The notes below the pieces were generated by a model. It had not been told where the DNA came from. It searched no databases and worked only from the letters and a program-made list of their open reading frames with translations. From Mimachlamys varia (Eukaryota > Mollusca > Bivalvia > Pectinida > Pectinidae): DNA of 64,000 nucleotides. The stretch spans positions 50,760,401 to 50,824,400 of the forward strand of contig OX392527.1 in assembly GCA_947623455.1 (NCBI GenBank), read 5' to 3'. The position numbers were made by a program, and so were the translations under genes. Shown piece by piece: positions 63,268 through 64,000 of this stretch; position 1 is the first letter of the stretch; each line of letters begins with the position of its first letter.

Positions 63268-63641
63268 ATTAATTACAATCTGATTAAAATCATTTCTTGA
63301 TCTCCGCTCCGTTCTGTAAACTTCTGTCTGCTGCATCAAGATCTGAGGACATCTATAGTTCTAGTGACCTTTTGCATTAGCCAATCAAATGACTTATTAA
63401 GGAATCATGGGAGTGAATGTTGGTGGGCTTATAACGCTACTATCTGTGTGTTTAGTCCAACCGTCACAACAAGCTTATACATGTGCAGTGCTGTGACGAA
63501 ATGATTTGATGCAGATGACTGCGACATACGAAATTTCTACTGGAGTATGAAATAAAGAGGCGGCAAATGTCACATAACATACGTCTCTGGTTAAACGGAG
63601 TGAGAACAAGAATCTGTGTTTTTATTAGATTGCATTAATTA
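63268..63641. mobile_element. MITE with 8-bp direct repeats, copy 2 (358 bp)
   Basis: ATTAATTA flanks it at 63,268-63,275 and 63,634-63,641. It begins CAATCTGATTAAAATCATTT and ends TTTTTATTAGATTGC. It matches 53,502-53,898 with a somewhat shorter interior. Confidence 0.7.
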
Positions 63642-63841
63642 AGCATTGAAAGGTACTTGTAGCATAATTTTTCCCTGGCCCCAACTCAAGGCTTATACAT
63701 TTGGCAGATAAATGTCTGGTGCTGGACCCGAAATATGCATTAAATGTATACGTACATCCAAGTCTGATTGCTTCAACAAGGCAGCATATCAATTTTGTCC
63801 AGCACGATGATTTGTTTCTGAGAAGAAAATCATACTTGTCA

Positions 63842-63865
63842 AACCACGGATCTAAGTCCGTGGTC
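63842..63865. repeat. Short hairpin ACCACGGA-TCTAAG-TCCGTGGT
   Basis: An 8-bp perfect stem closes a 6-nt loop. It may be the edge of an element continuing past the window. Confidence 0.5.
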
Positions 63866-64000
63866 CAACTATGACCAACACGGGCAACTTACTACTAATT
63901 GGCTATATGCTAAACGAGACGATTTCGATTTCCTGATGGTGAACTTTCCTTTCTTGATACATGTAGTAACATCACTGCTTCTCCATCCCAGGGTGTTTAC

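Larger units (their letters stand above)
57602..64000. other. 3' flank: no second gene recognised
   Basis: This is AT-rich sequence with MITEs and short duplications (listed separately). Every ORF is below 90 codons, overlaps a repeat, or lacks a recognisable motif. Unlisted parts (60.2-62.5 kb) show nothing I can name. Confidence 0.6.

Overview
The window looks like nuclear DNA of an invertebrate animal, most probably a bivalve mollusc. It is AT-rich, its one clear gene is split by long introns with GT-AG boundaries, and most of the rest is short non-autonomous transposons, tRNA-derived SINE-like copies and minisatellites. The mollusc assignment is an inference from the style of the repeats (the AGCTCACC-hairpin element, the CACGAGTG elements and the abundance of the palindrome TACATGTAC). 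No species can be named.

Layout. Positions 1-26,093 contain no protein-coding gene I can support. They hold dispersed repeats, minisatellites at 4.7 kb and 15.4-16.2 kb, a perfect 35-bp-arm palindrome at 16.53 kb, and a fold-back element nested in a TTAA-flanked MITE at 16.7 kb. Positions 26,094-56,807 hold one plus-strand gene of seven coding exons (526 codons) with consistent splice phases. It encodes a type I membrane C-type lectin-like receptor: signal peptide, one C-type lectin domain split over two exons, a threonine-rich mucin-like stalk, a short juxtamembrane exon, one transmembrane helix, and a 210-residue cytoplasmic tail with nine tyrosines in phosphotyrosine-motif contexts. Its introns carry a roughly 2.4 kb minisatellite (intron 1), a MULE-like 690-bp element and a roughly 3.5 kb composite repeat (intron 3), and a roughly 2.2 kb array of 39-bp units (intron 4). 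Positions 56,808-64,000 hold the 3' flank or UTR with a 31-bp minisatellite and more MITEs, and no second gene.

How it may work (inference). The extracellular lectin-like domain would bind a ligand, although its calcium and sugar motifs are non-canonical (QPS and WHD instead of EPN/QPD and WND). The tail offers an ITIM-like motif (LNYARV), a YxxM motif (YVDM), a YxN motif (YAND), further tyrosine motifs and a proline-rich stretch. It therefore reads as an invertebrate lectin receptor that recruits SH2 and SH3 proteins, and this is the best candidate here for an under-described signalling system. Two internal exons begin with donor-like sequence at their 3' splice sites and all stalk and ectodomain exons are phase 1-1, so frame-preserving exon skipping is plausible.
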